Assembly: GCA_027484125.1 (NCBI GenBank)
Contig: JAIXUI010000015.1
Span: 36,390 to 100,389, forward strand
Direction: 5' to 3'
Source: Bacteroidota bacterium
GTDB taxonomy: Bacteria > Bacteroidota > Bacteroidia > UBA7662 > JAIXUI01
Length of the DNA stretch: 64,000 nt
The position numbers and the translations under genes were made by a program. This document shows positions 8,139-17,575 of the stretch, in pieces. Positions within the stretch are counted from its first letter, which is position 1. Each line of letters starts with the position of its first letter. The notes under the pieces were generated by a model. The model saw only the letters and a list, made by a program, of their open reading frames with translations, did not search any database and was not told where the DNA came from.

Positions 8139-9767
8139 ATGTCAACTGTTAAACATGTTTTTGTGACGGGTGGAGTTACTTCGTCACTAGGAAAGGGCAT
8201 CATCGCCGCATCTCTTGCCCGTTTGCTTCAAGCGAGAGGCTATTCGGTCACCATACAAAAATTTGACCCTTACTTAAACATTGATCCTGGAACGCTCAAT
8301 CCGTATGAGCATGGAGAGTGTTTCGTAACAGATGACGGCGCAGAAACCGATTTAGATCTTGGGCATTATGAGCGCTTTCTTGATGTGCCAACTTCACAAG
8401 CGAATAACGTAACCACCGGACGAGTTTATCTCAGCGTAATCGAAAAAGAGCGTCAAGGGAATTATCTCGGAAAGACAGTTCAGGTGGTTCCACATATCAC
8501 CGATGAAATTAAGCAGCGATATCAAACGCTGGGAAAGTCAGGGCGTTATGATATCATCATTACCGAGCTTGGTGGTACTGTAGGCGATATTGAGTCACTG
8601 CCATATATCGAATCATTGCGTCAGTTGAAATATGAGTTGGGTGATTCCAACTGTGTGGTTGTTCACTTAACCCTTATTCCTTATTTATCCGCAGCCGGTG
8701 AGCTGAAAACCAAACCTACCCAACATTCTGTAAAGGCGCTACTTGAGCTCGGCATTCAACCCGATATCTTGGTTTGTAGAACAGAGCATCCATTGCCCAA
8801 AGAAATGCGTAAGAAAATCGGATTGTTCTGCAATGTAAACCACAATGCGGTGATTGAAGCGCGTGATGCAGAATCTATCTATGACGTGCCGTTGTTGATG
8901 CAACAAGAACAACTTGACCGTATAGTTTTAGCTAAGTTGAAGCTCTCCACCAGGCAAGACCCAGATTTATCAACTTGGAAAGACTTTTTATTCAGACTGA
9001 AAAATCCGCAATCAGAAATCAACATTGGATTGGTAGGCAAGTATGTAGAATTGAAAGATGCCTACAAATCAATTGCTGAAGCTTTTGTTCATGCTGGTGC
9101 AGCTAATAATTTGAAAGTCAATATTAAATGGATACACTCTGAGCATTTAACCAGAAATAATGCTCAAGAGAAAATTAAAGGGTTGGATGGAATTTTGGTT
9201 GCGCCCGGCTTCGGACAGCGAGGATTAGAAGGTAAGCTTGAAGCCATCCGTTATGTAAGAGAGAAAAACATTCCATTTTTAGGCATTTGCCTCGGTATGC
9301 AGTGTGCTGTTATCGAATATGCCCGCCATGTACTCCGTTGGAATGGAGCAAATTCTACTGAGATGGATCCGGAAACGCTTTATCCAGTCATCGATTTGAT
9401 GGAAGGGCAGAAGAACATCACCAAAATGGGGGGAACCATGCGTTTAGGTGCGTACGATTGTCAGCTCAAACCGGAGAGTAAATTGGCTGAAATCTACCAG
9501 AGCTCAGAGATTACCGAGCGTCATCGCCACCGTTATGAGTTCAACAACAAATACTTAAAAAGCTTCGAACAAGCCGGTCTGGTGTTTTCCGGTTTGAATC
9601 CATTAACGGGTTTGGTAGAAACCATTGAACTGCCCAATCACCCTTGGTTCGTAGGTGTGCAGTACCATCCAGAGTATAAAAGTACCGTTAGCAAACCGCA
9701 TCCTTTGTTCGTAGGCTTTGTAAAAGCCTGTTTCGAGCATAAGGAGGCGGAAAAGAAACCCAATTAA
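8139..9767 (+). CDS. pyrG: CTP synthase (glutamine hydrolysing)
   Basis: It converts UTP, ATP and glutamine to CTP, the last step of pyrimidine nucleotide synthesis. The N-terminal synthetase domain has the ATP-binding [11 protein letters not shown] and the conserved [12 protein letters not shown] and [16 protein letters not shown]. The class I glutaminase domain has the nucleophile Cys in GICLGMQ (about residue 385) and the His-Glu pair in VQYHPEY (about residue 508). Its 542 residues are full length. The TAA stop overlaps that of the convergent MazG-like gene by 4 bp. Confidence 0.97.
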   Translation: MSTVKHVFVTGGVTSSLGKGIIAASLARLLQARGYSVTIQKFDPYLNIDPGTLNPYEHGECFVTDDGAETDLDLGHYERFLDVPTSQANNVTTGRVYLSVIEKERQGNYLGKTVQVVPHITDEIKQRYQTLGKSGRYDIIITELGGTVGDIESLPYIESLRQLKYELGDSNCVVVHLTLIPYLSAAGELKTKPTQHSVKALLELGIQPDILVCRTEHPLPKEMRKKIGLFCNVNHNAVIEARDAESIYDVPLLMQQEQLDRIVLAKLKLSTRQDPDLSTWKDFLFRLKNPQSEINIGLVGKYVELKDAYKSIAEAFVHAGAANNLKVNIKWIHSEHLTRNNAQEKIKGLDGILVAPGFGQRGLEGKLEAIRYVREKNIPFLGICLGMQCAVIEYARHVLRWNGANSTEMDPETLYPVIDLMEGQKNITKMGGTMRLGAYDCQLKPESKLAEIYQSSEITERHRHRYEFNNKYLKSFEQAGLVFSGLNPLTGLVETIELPNHPWFVGVQYHPEYKSTVSKPHPLFVGFVKACFEHKEAEKKPN

Positions 9768-10228
9768 CGAATTAAGGCATCCAGCTGGGCCTCTGAATAC
9801 CCCACTGACTTGAGTGTTTTATTGTCAGCACGACGGTAAACCAAATAGAGGCCTTCTTTTTCGAGGTAATATGCATCTACGCCTTGTTTTTGGTAGTGTG
9901 CCAAAGTGGCTTCTGCTTCTTCCAAAGATTTGCAAGCTTTACTCATGTTAGAGCGCTGAACCTCATTAAACAGCGCTTCAAACTTATTTCCTAAACCAAA
10001 TTCTAAAACAGCTCCGGAAAGTACGTACTGCAAATCGCAAAGTGCATCGGCAATACCTGTAAGGTCCTTTTCGGCAATGGCAACTTCGAGTTCTTTTAGC
10101 TCTTCTGACAAAAGCGCTACCCTGAGCTGGCAACGTTTATCGTCCGGAATGGCGGGATTTGCTACCACGGGGTGTCCAAAAAGACGGTGAAATGCGGCTA
10201 CAGCCTCTAAAGTTTCTGGTGTTTTCAT
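9764..10228 (-). CDS. MazG-like nucleoside triphosphate pyrophosphohydrolase
   Basis: A 154-residue all-alpha protein. The metal-binding pattern typical of the MazG/phosphoribosyl-ATP pyrophosphatase fold is visible as EELKELE followed by [10 protein letters not shown]. The family hydrolyses nucleotides to monophosphate and pyrophosphate, often to remove non-canonical dNTPs. The substrate cannot be told from sequence. A role in histidine synthesis is unlikely, since no his genes are near. Its ATG overlaps the mutS stop by 4 bp, so it is translated from the mutS message, which suggests a nucleotide-pool or genome-integrity role. Confidence 0.8.
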   Translation of the reverse strand: MKTPETLEAVAAFHRLFGHPVVANPAIPDDKRCQLRVALLSEELKELEVAIAEKDLTGIADALCDLQYVLSGAVLEFGLGNKFEALFNEVQRSNMSKACKSLEEAEATLAHYQKQGVDAYYLEKEGLYLVYRRADNKTLKSVGYSEAQLDALIR

Positions 10229-12828
10229 GAAGCGGATGGGCTAAGTATTTTTTTGAGTTCGTAAAGGCGAAACAAAGCCTCAACAGGCGTGAGGTTGTCA
10301 ATTTCAGTTTGGTCCAGAATTTCTTTTATCCGAAGCAGTTCCGGGTGATCCATCTGGAAAAGGCTCATTTGCAATTTATCTTCCACCGGTCTCACCTTAG
10401 CTTGACTTCCTCTTTGGCTTTCCAGGTCTTTAAGAATCAGTCTCGCTTTGGCAACCACATGGTCCGGAACTCCTGCCATTCGAGCGACATGAATGCCGAA
10501 GCTGTGGTGACTTCCTCCTGGAATAAGTTTCCGTAGAAAAATGATTTTATCAGGAAGCTCTTTCACCGAAACGGTATAGTTGTGTATCCTAGGATACGAC
10601 TTCTCCATTTCATTCAACTCGTGGTAGTGAGTAGCAAACAGCGTCCGTGCTTTCGCTTTAGGATTGTTGTGAAGAAATTCTGCCACAGCCCAAGCAATAG
10701 AAATTCCGTCGTAGGTGGCAGTTCCCCTGCCGATTTCATCTAGCAAAACCAGACTTCTGGGTGAAAGGTTGTTGAGAATGGACGCAGTTTCATTCATTTC
10801 CACCATGAAAGTGGACTCACCACCCGATAAGTTGTCATTAGCACCGACTCTGGTAAATACTTTGTCAACCAATCCAATTCGTGCTTTTTTGGCGGGAACA
10901 TGACTTCCTATTTGAGCCAAAATCACAATCAAAGCAGTTTGTCTAAGAATCGCAGACTTACCGCTCATGTTAGGACCGGTAATCATGATGATTTGCTGCT
11001 GTGAGTCGTCTAGTTTGAGGCTGTTGGGTACGTAAGATTCTCCCTCTGGAAGCCGGGTTTCGAGAACTGGATGCCGTCCGTCCACGATGTCCAATTCCAT
11101 AGAATCATCGATTTCCGGTTTGCAATAGCCTTTTTCTAACGCAAGAATGGAGAGCCCACAAAGGCAATCGATTCTCGCTGTCAGGCGCGCATCGATTTGC
11201 AATACCGCGATATGTGCTGCCAATTCCTGCACGATTCCACGGAAGAAAGTCTCTTCCATTTGAACTATTTTCTCTTCAGCACCGAGAATTTTCTCTTCAA
11301 AATGCTTGAGTTCATCGGTGATATAGCGCTCTGCATTCACCAAGGTTTGCTTTCTTACCCATTCTGCCGGCACTTTGTCTTTGTGGACATGGGTTACTTC
11401 AAGGTAATAGCCAAATACGTTGTTGTAACTTACCTTCAAAGAAGTTATGCCCGTTCTACTGGCTTCCCTTTGCTGGATTTGAAGAAGATAATCCTTTCCA
11501 GAATAAGCAATTTGGCGAAGTTCATCAAGGTCTGGAATCACGCCTTCTTTAAGGATTCCTCCTTTAGAAGTACTCAAGGGAGCTTCATCCTTCAAACAGC
11601 GTGTTAAATTGGCTTCTACTGTTTCTAAGGCGTCCAGAGTGTTACTCCAGGAGAGAAGCTCAGGCAATTCCTGCTCATTCAATAAGGACTTAAGCTGGCG
11701 CAGTATCCGAAGTGCTTCCCGAAACTGAACGGTTTCTCTTGGATTGATTCTTCCAGTAGCAATTTTGGCTACCAATCGCTCTAAATCGGGCATGGGTTGG
11801 AGCAATTGCCTAAGTTGTTCTCGTAGCTTCTTTTTATCCTTGATAAAAGCCACCACATTTTGGCGGCCTTCAATTTCTTGTTGGTCTTTGAGTGGAAACA
11901 GCAACCAATTTCGAAGCATTCTGGCTCCCATGGGGGTTTGGGTACGGTCCACCACTTCCAAGAGAGAAACAGCGCCTTCGCTTTGTCCATCTACCAGTTC
12001 CAGGTTCCTTAACGTGAAGCGATCAAGCCAAACATAGCGGTCTGGTTCAATTCTCGATAACTGATTGATATGACTAAGGTCAGGATGCCTGGCTTCTTGT
12101 AAATAATGAAGTGCTACGCCTGCGGTGATGAGCGCTTCAGGTTGTTCTTCCAGTCCAAAACCTTTCATGCTGCTGGTTTTGAAATGTCGGGTAAGTACTG
12201 GATACACATAGTCGAGGCTGAAGAACCAGTCTTCCACAGGACTGAATTTCAACCTGTTCCATTTGGCTTCCATCTCTTTTAATTTCGACTTCGGTACCAG
12301 CACTTCTGCCGGAGCATAAGTTTGCATTAACTTATCGAGGCGAGACAGTTTATCGGTTGTTGCCATGAACTCGCCTGTGGAAATGTCCACCAAGGCTAAT
12401 CCACCCATGTCTTGTTGGGTATAAAGACAGGCAAGGAAGTTATTTGCTCTATGGTCAAGCAGTTTGTCATTCAAGGCAACCCCCGGCGATACAATTTCTG
12501 TCACGCCTCGTTTGACTATCGACTTGGTGAGTTTAGGGTCTTCTAATTGATCGCAAACGGCCACCCGATAACCTGCTTTAACGAGTTTAGGAAGGTAGGC
12601 ATCGAGCGAATGATGGGGAAAACCTGCGAGCTCAATCTCGCTTGCGGCTCCATTGGCACGTTTGGTAAGCACGATTCCCAGCACTTTACTGGCAACTATG
12701 GCGTCTTCGGAGAAGGTTTCGTAAAAGTCGCCAACCCGGAACAACAGAATAGTTCCTGGATATTGCGCTTTTACGCTGTTGTATTGTTGCATCAACGGTG
12801 TTTCCTTGCCGGTACCTGCTTTTCCCAC
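10225..12828 (-). CDS. mutS: DNA mismatch repair protein MutS
   Basis: It recognises base mismatches and small loops and recruits MutL. The mismatch-binding Phe-x-Glu lies in VGDFYETF (residues 35-37), preceded by TPLMQQYN, which is conserved at MutS N-termini. The ATPase has Walker A GPNMSGKSAIL near 615, Walker B LVLLDEIGRGT near 695, and the signature NLSGGESTFM between them. Its 867 residues are full length. The start is a GTG: the next in-frame upstream codons include TAA, and the first ATG (12792) would remove the conserved TPLM. It overlaps the MazG-like gene at its 3' end. Confidence 0.96.
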   Translation of the reverse strand: MGKAGTGKETPLMQQYNSVKAQYPGTILLFRVGDFYETFSEDAIVASKVLGIVLTKRANGAASEIELAGFPHHSLDAYLPKLVKAGYRVAVCDQLEDPKLTKSIVKRGVTEIVSPGVALNDKLLDHRANNFLACLYTQQDMGGLALVDISTGEFMATTDKLSRLDKLMQTYAPAEVLVPKSKLKEMEAKWNRLKFSPVEDWFFSLDYVYPVLTRHFKTSSMKGFGLEEQPEALITAGVALHYLQEARHPDLSHINQLSRIEPDRYVWLDRFTLRNLELVDGQSEGAVSLLEVVDRTQTPMGARMLRNWLLFPLKDQQEIEGRQNVVAFIKDKKKLREQLRQLLQPMPDLERLVAKIATGRINPRETVQFREALRILRQLKSLLNEQELPELLSWSNTLDALETVEANLTRCLKDEAPLSTSKGGILKEGVIPDLDELRQIAYSGKDYLLQIQQREASRTGITSLKVSYNNVFGYYLEVTHVHKDKVPAEWVRKQTLVNAERYITDELKHFEEKILGAEEKIVQMEETFFRGIVQELAAHIAVLQIDARLTARIDCLCGLSILALEKGYCKPEIDDSMELDIVDGRHPVLETRLPEGESYVPNSLKLDDSQQQIIMITGPNMSGKSAILRQTALIVILAQIGSHVPAKKARIGLVDKVFTRVGANDNLSGGESTFMVEMNETASILNNLSPRSLVLLDEIGRGTATYDGISIAWAVAEFLHNNPKAKARTLFATHYHELNEMEKSYPRIHNYTVSVKELPDKIIFLRKLIPGGSHHSFGIHVARMAGVPDHVVAKARLILKDLESQRGSQAKVRPVEDKLQMSLFQMDHPELLRIKEILDQTEIDNLTPVEALFRLYELKKILSPSAS

Positions 12829-12856
12829 AGTTTCTTAAGTTTGAATCCTGAAGTTG

Positions 12857-12864
12857 CGAAAATA
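12857..12864 (-). promoter_or_regulatory. -7-like box TATTTTCG for mutS
   Basis: TAnnTTCG variant on the minus strand, 28 nt upstream of the GTG start of mutS. The identical octamer precedes the S9 peptidase and DUF349 genes. Confidence 0.3.
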
Positions 12865-12915
12865 GGGGAAAGGTTGGTGTTACTTCGTTATAACCACTTC
12901 AGAAAGCAAGGAATC

Positions 12916-13461
12916 ATGAGAAAGCTAAGGAGCGTAGAATTACCAAGGATAAGCAAGGAAGAATATCTCCATTTAGATAAACTGCCTGTAGTAGTGGTTT
13001 TAGATAATATTCGAAGCTTACTGAATGTTGGGAGCTTTTTCAGAACTTCAGATTCATTCCGCATTGAACGAATTGTTTTAGGAGGATTTACTGGTAGCCC
13101 ACCGCATCCGGAAATTCATAAATCTGCCCTTGGGGCTGAAGAAGTGGTGCCGTGGGAACATCAAGAGGATATCTTAAAAGCCGTGATACAGCTTAAAGAA
13201 TCTGGTTACACCCTCATCAGCATTGAGCACACCAGCAACAGTCTTCTTTTAAACCAATTTGTCCCAAAGTTGGACGAGAAGTATGCACTTATATTTGGAA
13301 ACGAAGTGCGAGGCGTTCAACAAAGCATCATAGATGCAAGTCATTGCGCGATTGAAATTCCGATGTCAGGGACAAAACACTCCCTCAATGTGAGCACCTG
13401 TGGTGGGATTGTGCTCTGGCATTTTTATCAGCAATTACTGCTGGAAAACAAGCCCGAGTGA
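12916..13461 (+). CDS. TrmH/SpoU family RNA 2'-O-methyltransferase
   Basis: A 181-residue SPOUT-class methyltransferase. The N-terminal motif has VLDNIRSLLNVGSFFRTSD, followed by the knot motifs ALIFGNEVRGV and IEIPMSGTKHSLNVSTCGGI, which bind S-adenosylmethionine. The family methylates 2'-hydroxyls of tRNA or rRNA. The target here is not determined, and TrmL- or RlmB-like activity are both possible. The frame is open far upstream inside antisense mutS, but the ATG at 12916 is the first that fits the family N-terminus. A hairpin (GAGTGATT/AATCACTC, 13456-13484) overlaps the stop and may weakly terminate. Confidence 0.88.
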   Translation: MRKLRSVELPRISKEEYLHLDKLPVVVVLDNIRSLLNVGSFFRTSDSFRIERIVLGGFTGSPPHPEIHKSALGAEEVVPWEHQEDILKAVIQLKESGYTLISIEHTSNSLLLNQFVPKLDEKYALIFGNEVRGVQQSIIDASHCAIEIPMSGTKHSLNVSTCGGIVLWHFYQQLLLENKPE

Positions 13462-13513
13462 TTGTTCAGTTAAATGAATCACTCAAGCTTGAATCAATTT
13501 GGTTTTCGAAACC

Positions 13514-14125
13514 CTATTTCACTGCACAAGTGAGCAAGGATTGCTCTTCCAGAAATCCTTCCAGCAAATCGCCTTGGGCTATTTTTGAAACGCCTTCGGG
13601 GGTTCCGGTGAAGATATAATCGCCTACTTTGAGCGTGAAGAATTTACTCACGTAGCAGATTACAGACTCGAAAGAGAAGATGAGATCGCGGGTATTGCCG
13701 CGTTGCACCCACTCCCCATTTTTCTTCAATCCAAAATTGATGTTGCGAAAATCTTTGAAATGGTCAACCTCTACAAAGTCACCTAATACGGCAGAATGGT
13801 CAAATCCTTTAGCTAATTCCCACGGCTGTCCTGCTTTTTTCAACTTATCCTGAAGGTCGCGAGCCGTGAAATCGATTCCAAGCCCGATGTGGGTGATGTA
13901 GGAAGCCGCAAATTCCGGCTGTATGTGTCTGCCGTTTCTGCCGATTTTTAATACCAATTCGATTTCGTGGTGGATGTTGTCGGAGAAATCCGGGTGGTAA
14001 AAAGGCTTGCCATTGCGTAAGATGGCAGTATCGGGTTTCAGGAAGATAAGCGGCTCAGTAGGCAAATCATTGTTGAGTTCTGCGGCATGTGCCGCATAGT
14101 TTCTTCCTACACAAATTATTTTCAT
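13514..14125 (-). CDS. Fumarylacetoacetate hydrolase family protein (YcgM/FAHD1-like)
   Basis: A compact 203-residue FAH-fold enzyme without the N-terminal domain of true fumarylacetoacetase. It starts directly with the CVGRNYAAHAAEL segment. The divalent-metal ligands are visible in HHEIELVLKIG and in the following GIDFTARDLQ region, and GDYIFTGTPEGVS is the usual C-terminal motif. Relatives hydrolyse acylpyruvates or decarboxylate oxaloacetate, and which applies here is unknown. It lies 17 bp after gmhA on the same strand and is probably co-transcribed. Confidence 0.88.
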   Translation of the reverse strand: MKIICVGRNYAAHAAELNNDLPTEPLIFLKPDTAILRNGKPFYHPDFSDNIHHEIELVLKIGRNGRHIQPEFAASYITHIGLGIDFTARDLQDKLKKAGQPWELAKGFDHSAVLGDFVEVDHFKDFRNINFGLKKNGEWVQRGNTRDLIFSFESVICYVSKFFTLKVGDYIFTGTPEGVSKIAQGDLLEGFLEEQSLLTCAVK

Positions 14126-14142
14126 AATGAATTGATAATGAG

Positions 14143-14715
14143 TTAAAAGCCCATTTTTTGTTCGATGCTCAAGATAAGTGAGTGAATCACTTTGATGTGT
14201 ATTTCTTGTGCACGATCTGCAAATGTGGACTGAGGTGCTCGAATTTCAACATCGCAAAGGTCTTTCATGGCGCCCCCGGATTTACCGGTTAAGCCTATCA
14301 CGCGCATGCCTTGCTTTTTAGCCGCTTCAATAGCGCGCAACACATTGGGAGAGTTGCCTGAAGTGCTGATTGCAAGCAAAACATCTCCTTTCTTTCCGAA
14401 CGCTTCAATCATTCTGGAGAAGATGAACTCGTAGCCATAGTCGTTGGAAACGCAGCTCATATGTGAGGCATCCGATAAAGACAAAGCAGCTAGCGCGGGC
14501 CGGTTTTCTCTGTATCGTCCGGTAAGTTCTTCGGCAAAATGCATGGCGTCGCACATGGAACCACCGTTGCCGCAAGAGAGAATTTTCCCTCCGTACTTCA
14601 ACGCATTCACCATGATATCGGCAGCGTAATCAATCTTCTTAAAGTTATCGGGGGTAGAAAAAGCCGATAATACCGCCGCAGCTTCGTTGAACTGGGCTTC
14701 AATCAGGGTTGACAT
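14143..14715 (-). CDS. gmhA: Sedoheptulose-7-phosphate isomerase (phosphoheptose isomerase)
   Basis: It makes D-glycero-manno-heptose-7-phosphate, the first step towards ADP-heptose for lipopolysaccharide core. The SIS-domain features are [25 protein letters not shown] in sequence (residues about 38-62), [12 protein letters not shown] and GLTGKSGG. The His and Glu of [10 protein letters not shown] and the C-terminal [11 protein letters not shown] agree with GmhA catalytic and metal positions. The 190-residue length is normal. DiaA is a close relative, but GmhA fits better given the Kdo and glycan genes elsewhere in the window. The ATG is preceded by a -7-like box ending 4 nt away. Confidence 0.88.
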   Translation of the reverse strand: MSTLIEAQFNEAAAVLSAFSTPDNFKKIDYAADIMVNALKYGGKILSCGNGGSMCDAMHFAEELTGRYRENRPALAALSLSDASHMSCVSNDYGYEFIFSRMIEAFGKKGDVLLAISTSGNSPNVLRAIEAAKKQGMRVIGLTGKSGGAMKDLCDVEIRAPQSTFADRAQEIHIKVIHSLILSIEQKMGF

Positions 14716-14719
14716 GGTG

Positions 14720-14727
14720 CGAATTTA
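14720..14727 (-). promoter_or_regulatory. -7-like box TAAATTCG for gmhA
   Basis: TAnnTTCG variant on the minus strand, ending exactly 4 nt before the gmhA ATG (14715). Confidence 0.35.
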
Positions 14728-14810
14728 TAAGGAATGAGTGGAGGTAAATGCATACGAAGAGCGGTTTAAGAGGAAGTTTCATGAAAAGAAAGCAAAAGGA
14801 AAGGGCAGAA

Positions 14811-14840
14811 AATAAAAAAGCGCTACTCGAGGAGTAGCGC
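14811..14840 (-). terminator. Terminator after the S9 peptidase gene
   Basis: Perfect 9-bp stem GCGCTACTC/GAGTAGCGC (14820-14828 and 14832-14840) with a 3-nt loop. On the minus strand it is followed by TTTTTTATT. It lies 19 bp after the peptidase stop. Confidence 0.8.
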
Positions 14841-14858
14841 CTTTAAGCTTAATCAAGA

Positions 14859-16916
14859 TTACTTTTTCAATGTTTTATCTAACCAATCAAAGAACACGCG
14901 ATTCCAAAGCACGGAGTTCTGAGGTTTTACCACCCAATGTCCTTCATCCGGGAAATAAAGGAAGCGGCTTTTTAAGCCTTTAAGTTGGGCGGCGCTGAAA
15001 GCCTGAAGGCCTTCGGTTAAGGGTACGCGGAAGTCTTTGTCGTTGTGGATGACCAAAATTGGTGTATCCCAGTTTTGGATAAACTTGTGAGGGGAAAACT
15101 TGGTGTAGGCATTGGGCTCTTTCATGTTCCAATAAGGGCCTTTCATTTCGAAATCTGAGAAGAAAATCTCTTCAGTAGCGCCATACATGGCTTCCAGATT
15201 GAATACTCCGCAATGGGCAATGAACGATTTGAAACGTTTGTTGTGGTTGCCCATCAACCAATAAACGGTGTAGCCACCGAAGCTGGCACCTACTGCACCG
15301 AGTCGGTCTTTGTCCACATAGGTCTCTTTAGCAATATCGTCGATGGCGGAGAGCATGTCTTGCATGGCTTGGCCGCCCCAATCGCCGCTGATTTGTTCAT
15401 TCCATGCTTGACCAAATCCTGGAAGGCCACGGCGGTTGGGTGCAATCACAATGTATCCTTTAGCAGCCATCAACTGGAAGTTCCAGCGTAGTGAGAAGCT
15501 CTGTCCTACCATGCTTTGTGGTCCTCCTTGGCAGTATAAAAGTGTTGGGTATTTTTTATTAGGATCGAAGTCGGGTGGATAAATCACCCAGGCCAACATA
15601 TTTTTACCATCGGTGGTTTTCACTTCACGGCTTTCTACCCGTCCAATTTTTACACGGTCGTAAATAGCGTCGTTGATGGTAGAGATAGGTGTGATTTGGC
15701 CTGTTTTTGCATCAATTCGGTACACTTCGTTCGGGCGGTCCATGCTTTGGCGAAGCGCGTAAATCACTTCTCCTTTGCTGTCTTTGGATGCTTGGAGGTT
15801 AGAGTAGTTGTTTCTTCCCATCGTAACCTGACGGATAGGAGCTACCCCTTTTTTCGGGTTGAAAACATAAGAGAACACCTGAACACAGCCTTTGTAATCA
15901 ACCTTGAAGAACACTTCTTTTCCATTTAAACTCCATTCAGCCCCGTAAGCATTGTAATCGAACCCTGCGGTGAGTTCGGTTTTTTTCATGGTGGCTAGAT
16001 CCAGCAGCATTAAGCGGTTGCGATCTGCTTCGTAGCCATCGCGTTCCATGGAGCTATACACGAGTTTACTTCCATCTCTGGAAAAGTGTGGATCGGTATC
16101 ATAGCCTTTGTTTTCTTCCGTCAGATTTTTGGTAGTACCATCACTAATCTGATACCAATACAAATCGGAATTGGTAGATGTAGCAGAAGCGGTTCCGTTT
16201 AGTTTCTTGCAAACATATACGATGGATTTACCATCAGGTGACCAGGTGATTTGGTCGATTCCTCCATGAGGTTTTAATGGAGAATCGAACTTTTCACCTT
16301 CCATGATGTCTTTACCTGCTTTCACCATATCGCCGTCTTTATATGGAGTGAAAAACACATGTTGGTAAGTGCCATCATGCCAAGCATTCCAGTGACGATA
16401 CATCAAAGCATCGTAGATTTTTCCGGTTGCTTGATCGAGACCTGGGAACAAATCCTGGGTTGAAGGGTCTAAACGAATGGCTTTATAATAAAGAATGTGC
16501 GTTTGAGCAGGGCTATATTCAAAACCATCAATGCCGCCTTCAATATCAGAGACGCGCTTTTTGTCGTTGCCGTCCGGATTCATTTCCCAAAGCTGCATAG
16601 TGCCGCTTTCAGCAGATAAATAGCCTATTTTCTTACCATCAGGGCGCCAGCGTGCCTGGCTTTCCGAAACGGTTGGGGTGTTGGTTACTTTATTGGTTAG
16701 ATTGGTTTTGAAATCGAGCACGTACAATTCGTTCTGACCTTTGTTGAGTTTTAGGTCAGTAAATCGGACGCTATAAACCAGCTTACTCCCATCGGCAGAG
16801 AGTCGTGGGTCGGAAACCATTCCCATTTTCCAAAGGGTTTCTTCGGATAAGGTGCCGGATTGAGCCAAAGCCAACGAGGGCCCGATACTCAAAAGCAGTA
16901 AAAATCTTTTTAGCAT
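14859..16916 (-). CDS. S9 family serine peptidase (prolyl oligopeptidase/acylaminoacyl-peptidase type)
   Basis: A 685-residue secreted peptidase. From the ATG at 16916 it has a signal peptide (KRFLLLLSIGPSLALAQ), so a periplasmic location is likely. The N-terminal half has WD40-like or DPP4-type beta-propeller repeats, seen as recurring blade motifs (PRLSADGSKLVYSV, ARWRPDGKKIGYLS, ITWSPDGKSIVYVC, PHFSRDGSKLVYSS). The C-terminal alpha/beta-hydrolase has nucleophile GASFGGY, Asp in NDKDFRVP and His in DEGHWV. A longer reading from 16985 would place 23 non-signal residues before the signal peptide and is rejected. It is divergent from the ECF sigma gene. Confidence 0.92.
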   Translation of the reverse strand: MLKRFLLLLSIGPSLALAQSGTLSEETLWKMGMVSDPRLSADGSKLVYSVRFTDLKLNKGQNELYVLDFKTNLTNKVTNTPTVSESQARWRPDGKKIGYLSAESGTMQLWEMNPDGNDKKRVSDIEGGIDGFEYSPAQTHILYYKAIRLDPSTQDLFPGLDQATGKIYDALMYRHWNAWHDGTYQHVFFTPYKDGDMVKAGKDIMEGEKFDSPLKPHGGIDQITWSPDGKSIVYVCKKLNGTASATSTNSDLYWYQISDGTTKNLTEENKGYDTDPHFSRDGSKLVYSSMERDGYEADRNRLMLLDLATMKKTELTAGFDYNAYGAEWSLNGKEVFFKVDYKGCVQVFSYVFNPKKGVAPIRQVTMGRNNYSNLQASKDSKGEVIYALRQSMDRPNEVYRIDAKTGQITPISTINDAIYDRVKIGRVESREVKTTDGKNMLAWVIYPPDFDPNKKYPTLLYCQGGPQSMVGQSFSLRWNFQLMAAKGYIVIAPNRRGLPGFGQAWNEQISGDWGGQAMQDMLSAIDDIAKETYVDKDRLGAVGASFGGYTVYWLMGNHNKRFKSFIAHCGVFNLEAMYGATEEIFFSDFEMKGPYWNMKEPNAYTKFSPHKFIQNWDTPILVIHNDKDFRVPLTEGLQAFSAAQLKGLKSRFLYFPDEGHWVVKPQNSVLWNRVFFDWLDKTLKK

Positions 16917-16935
16917 GTTGGATTGCGTGAGGCTT

Positions 16936-16943
16936 CGAAAATA
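16936..16943 (-). promoter_or_regulatory. -7-like box TATTTTCG for the S9 peptidase
   Basis: TAnnTTCG variant on the minus strand, 19 nt before the peptidase ATG at 16916. It falls inside the longer 5' reading of the gene, which supports the internal start. Confidence 0.3.
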
Positions 16944-17002
16944 CGAACCATTTTTTTTCAGAGGGTGCAACCTTGAAAGTCGCAAATTCGTCTTTACAAC
17001 AA

Positions 17003-17575
17003 ATGAACCTCCTGTCCAACTCTGATGATGCCTTAGTCAAGCAATGCTTGAAAGGTGATCGTATGGCACAGAAGCGGCTTTACGACCGCTTTGCGGGCAG
17101 GATGTTCACTATTTGCAGGCGCTATTGTTCCGGATATGACGAGGCGACTGAAGTGCTTCAACTTTCTTTCATTAAAATATTCGATAAACTCCCTGCTTGG
17201 TCAGGGGGGAGTTTGGAAGCTTGGGTGAAAACCATTGTGGTTCGTACAGCTATCGATCAAGTAAGAGCAAGTCAAAAACTTTTACTGGTTGAAGAAACAA
17301 CCGAAGAGCTAAACTGGTCAGTTCTGAATGAAGCGGTTCAAAAACTCGCAACCGAAGATTTACTTGAAATAACACGCCATCTATCAGAAGGATACCGAAT
17401 GGTTTTTAACCTGGTAGATATCGAAGGATATTCTCACAAAGAAGTAGCCGAGCTCTTAGGCATTTCGGAAGGCACTTCTAAATCTCAGCTCTCCAGAGCC
17501 AGAAAGCAACTACAGAAAAAAATCGCTAATCACGCCATCCAATTTCCCCATGAAGGCCAACACCACACCATCTGA
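17003..17575 (+). CDS. ECF-type RNA polymerase sigma factor
   Basis: A 190-residue group 4 sigma factor. Region 2 spans LVKQCLKGDRMAQKRLYDRF to the VLQLSFIKIFDKLPAW segment. Region 4 contains the helix-turn-helix YSHKEVAELLGISEGTSKSQLSRARKQL in sequence near the C-terminus. No extra C-terminal domain is present. The ATG at 17003 was chosen because the upstream in-frame TTG (16973) adds non-conserved residues. The next gene overlaps its end by 26 bp and encodes a membrane protein placed as an anti-sigma factor, so release of this sigma probably depends on an envelope signal. Confidence 0.92.
   Translation: MNLLSNSDDALVKQCLKGDRMAQKRLYDRFAGRMFTICRRYCSGYDEATEVLQLSFIKIFDKLPAWSGGSLEAWVKTIVVRTAIDQVRASQKLLLVEETTEELNWSVLNEAVQKLATEDLLEITRHLSEGYRMVFNLVDIEGYSHKEVAELLGISEGTSKSQLSRARKQLQKKIANHAIQFPHEGQHHTI

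Noticed and set aside
12547..12915. Upstream extension of the TrmH-type gene by 123 codons
   Set aside because: It runs antisense through the conserved 5' part of mutS and is not methyltransferase-like.
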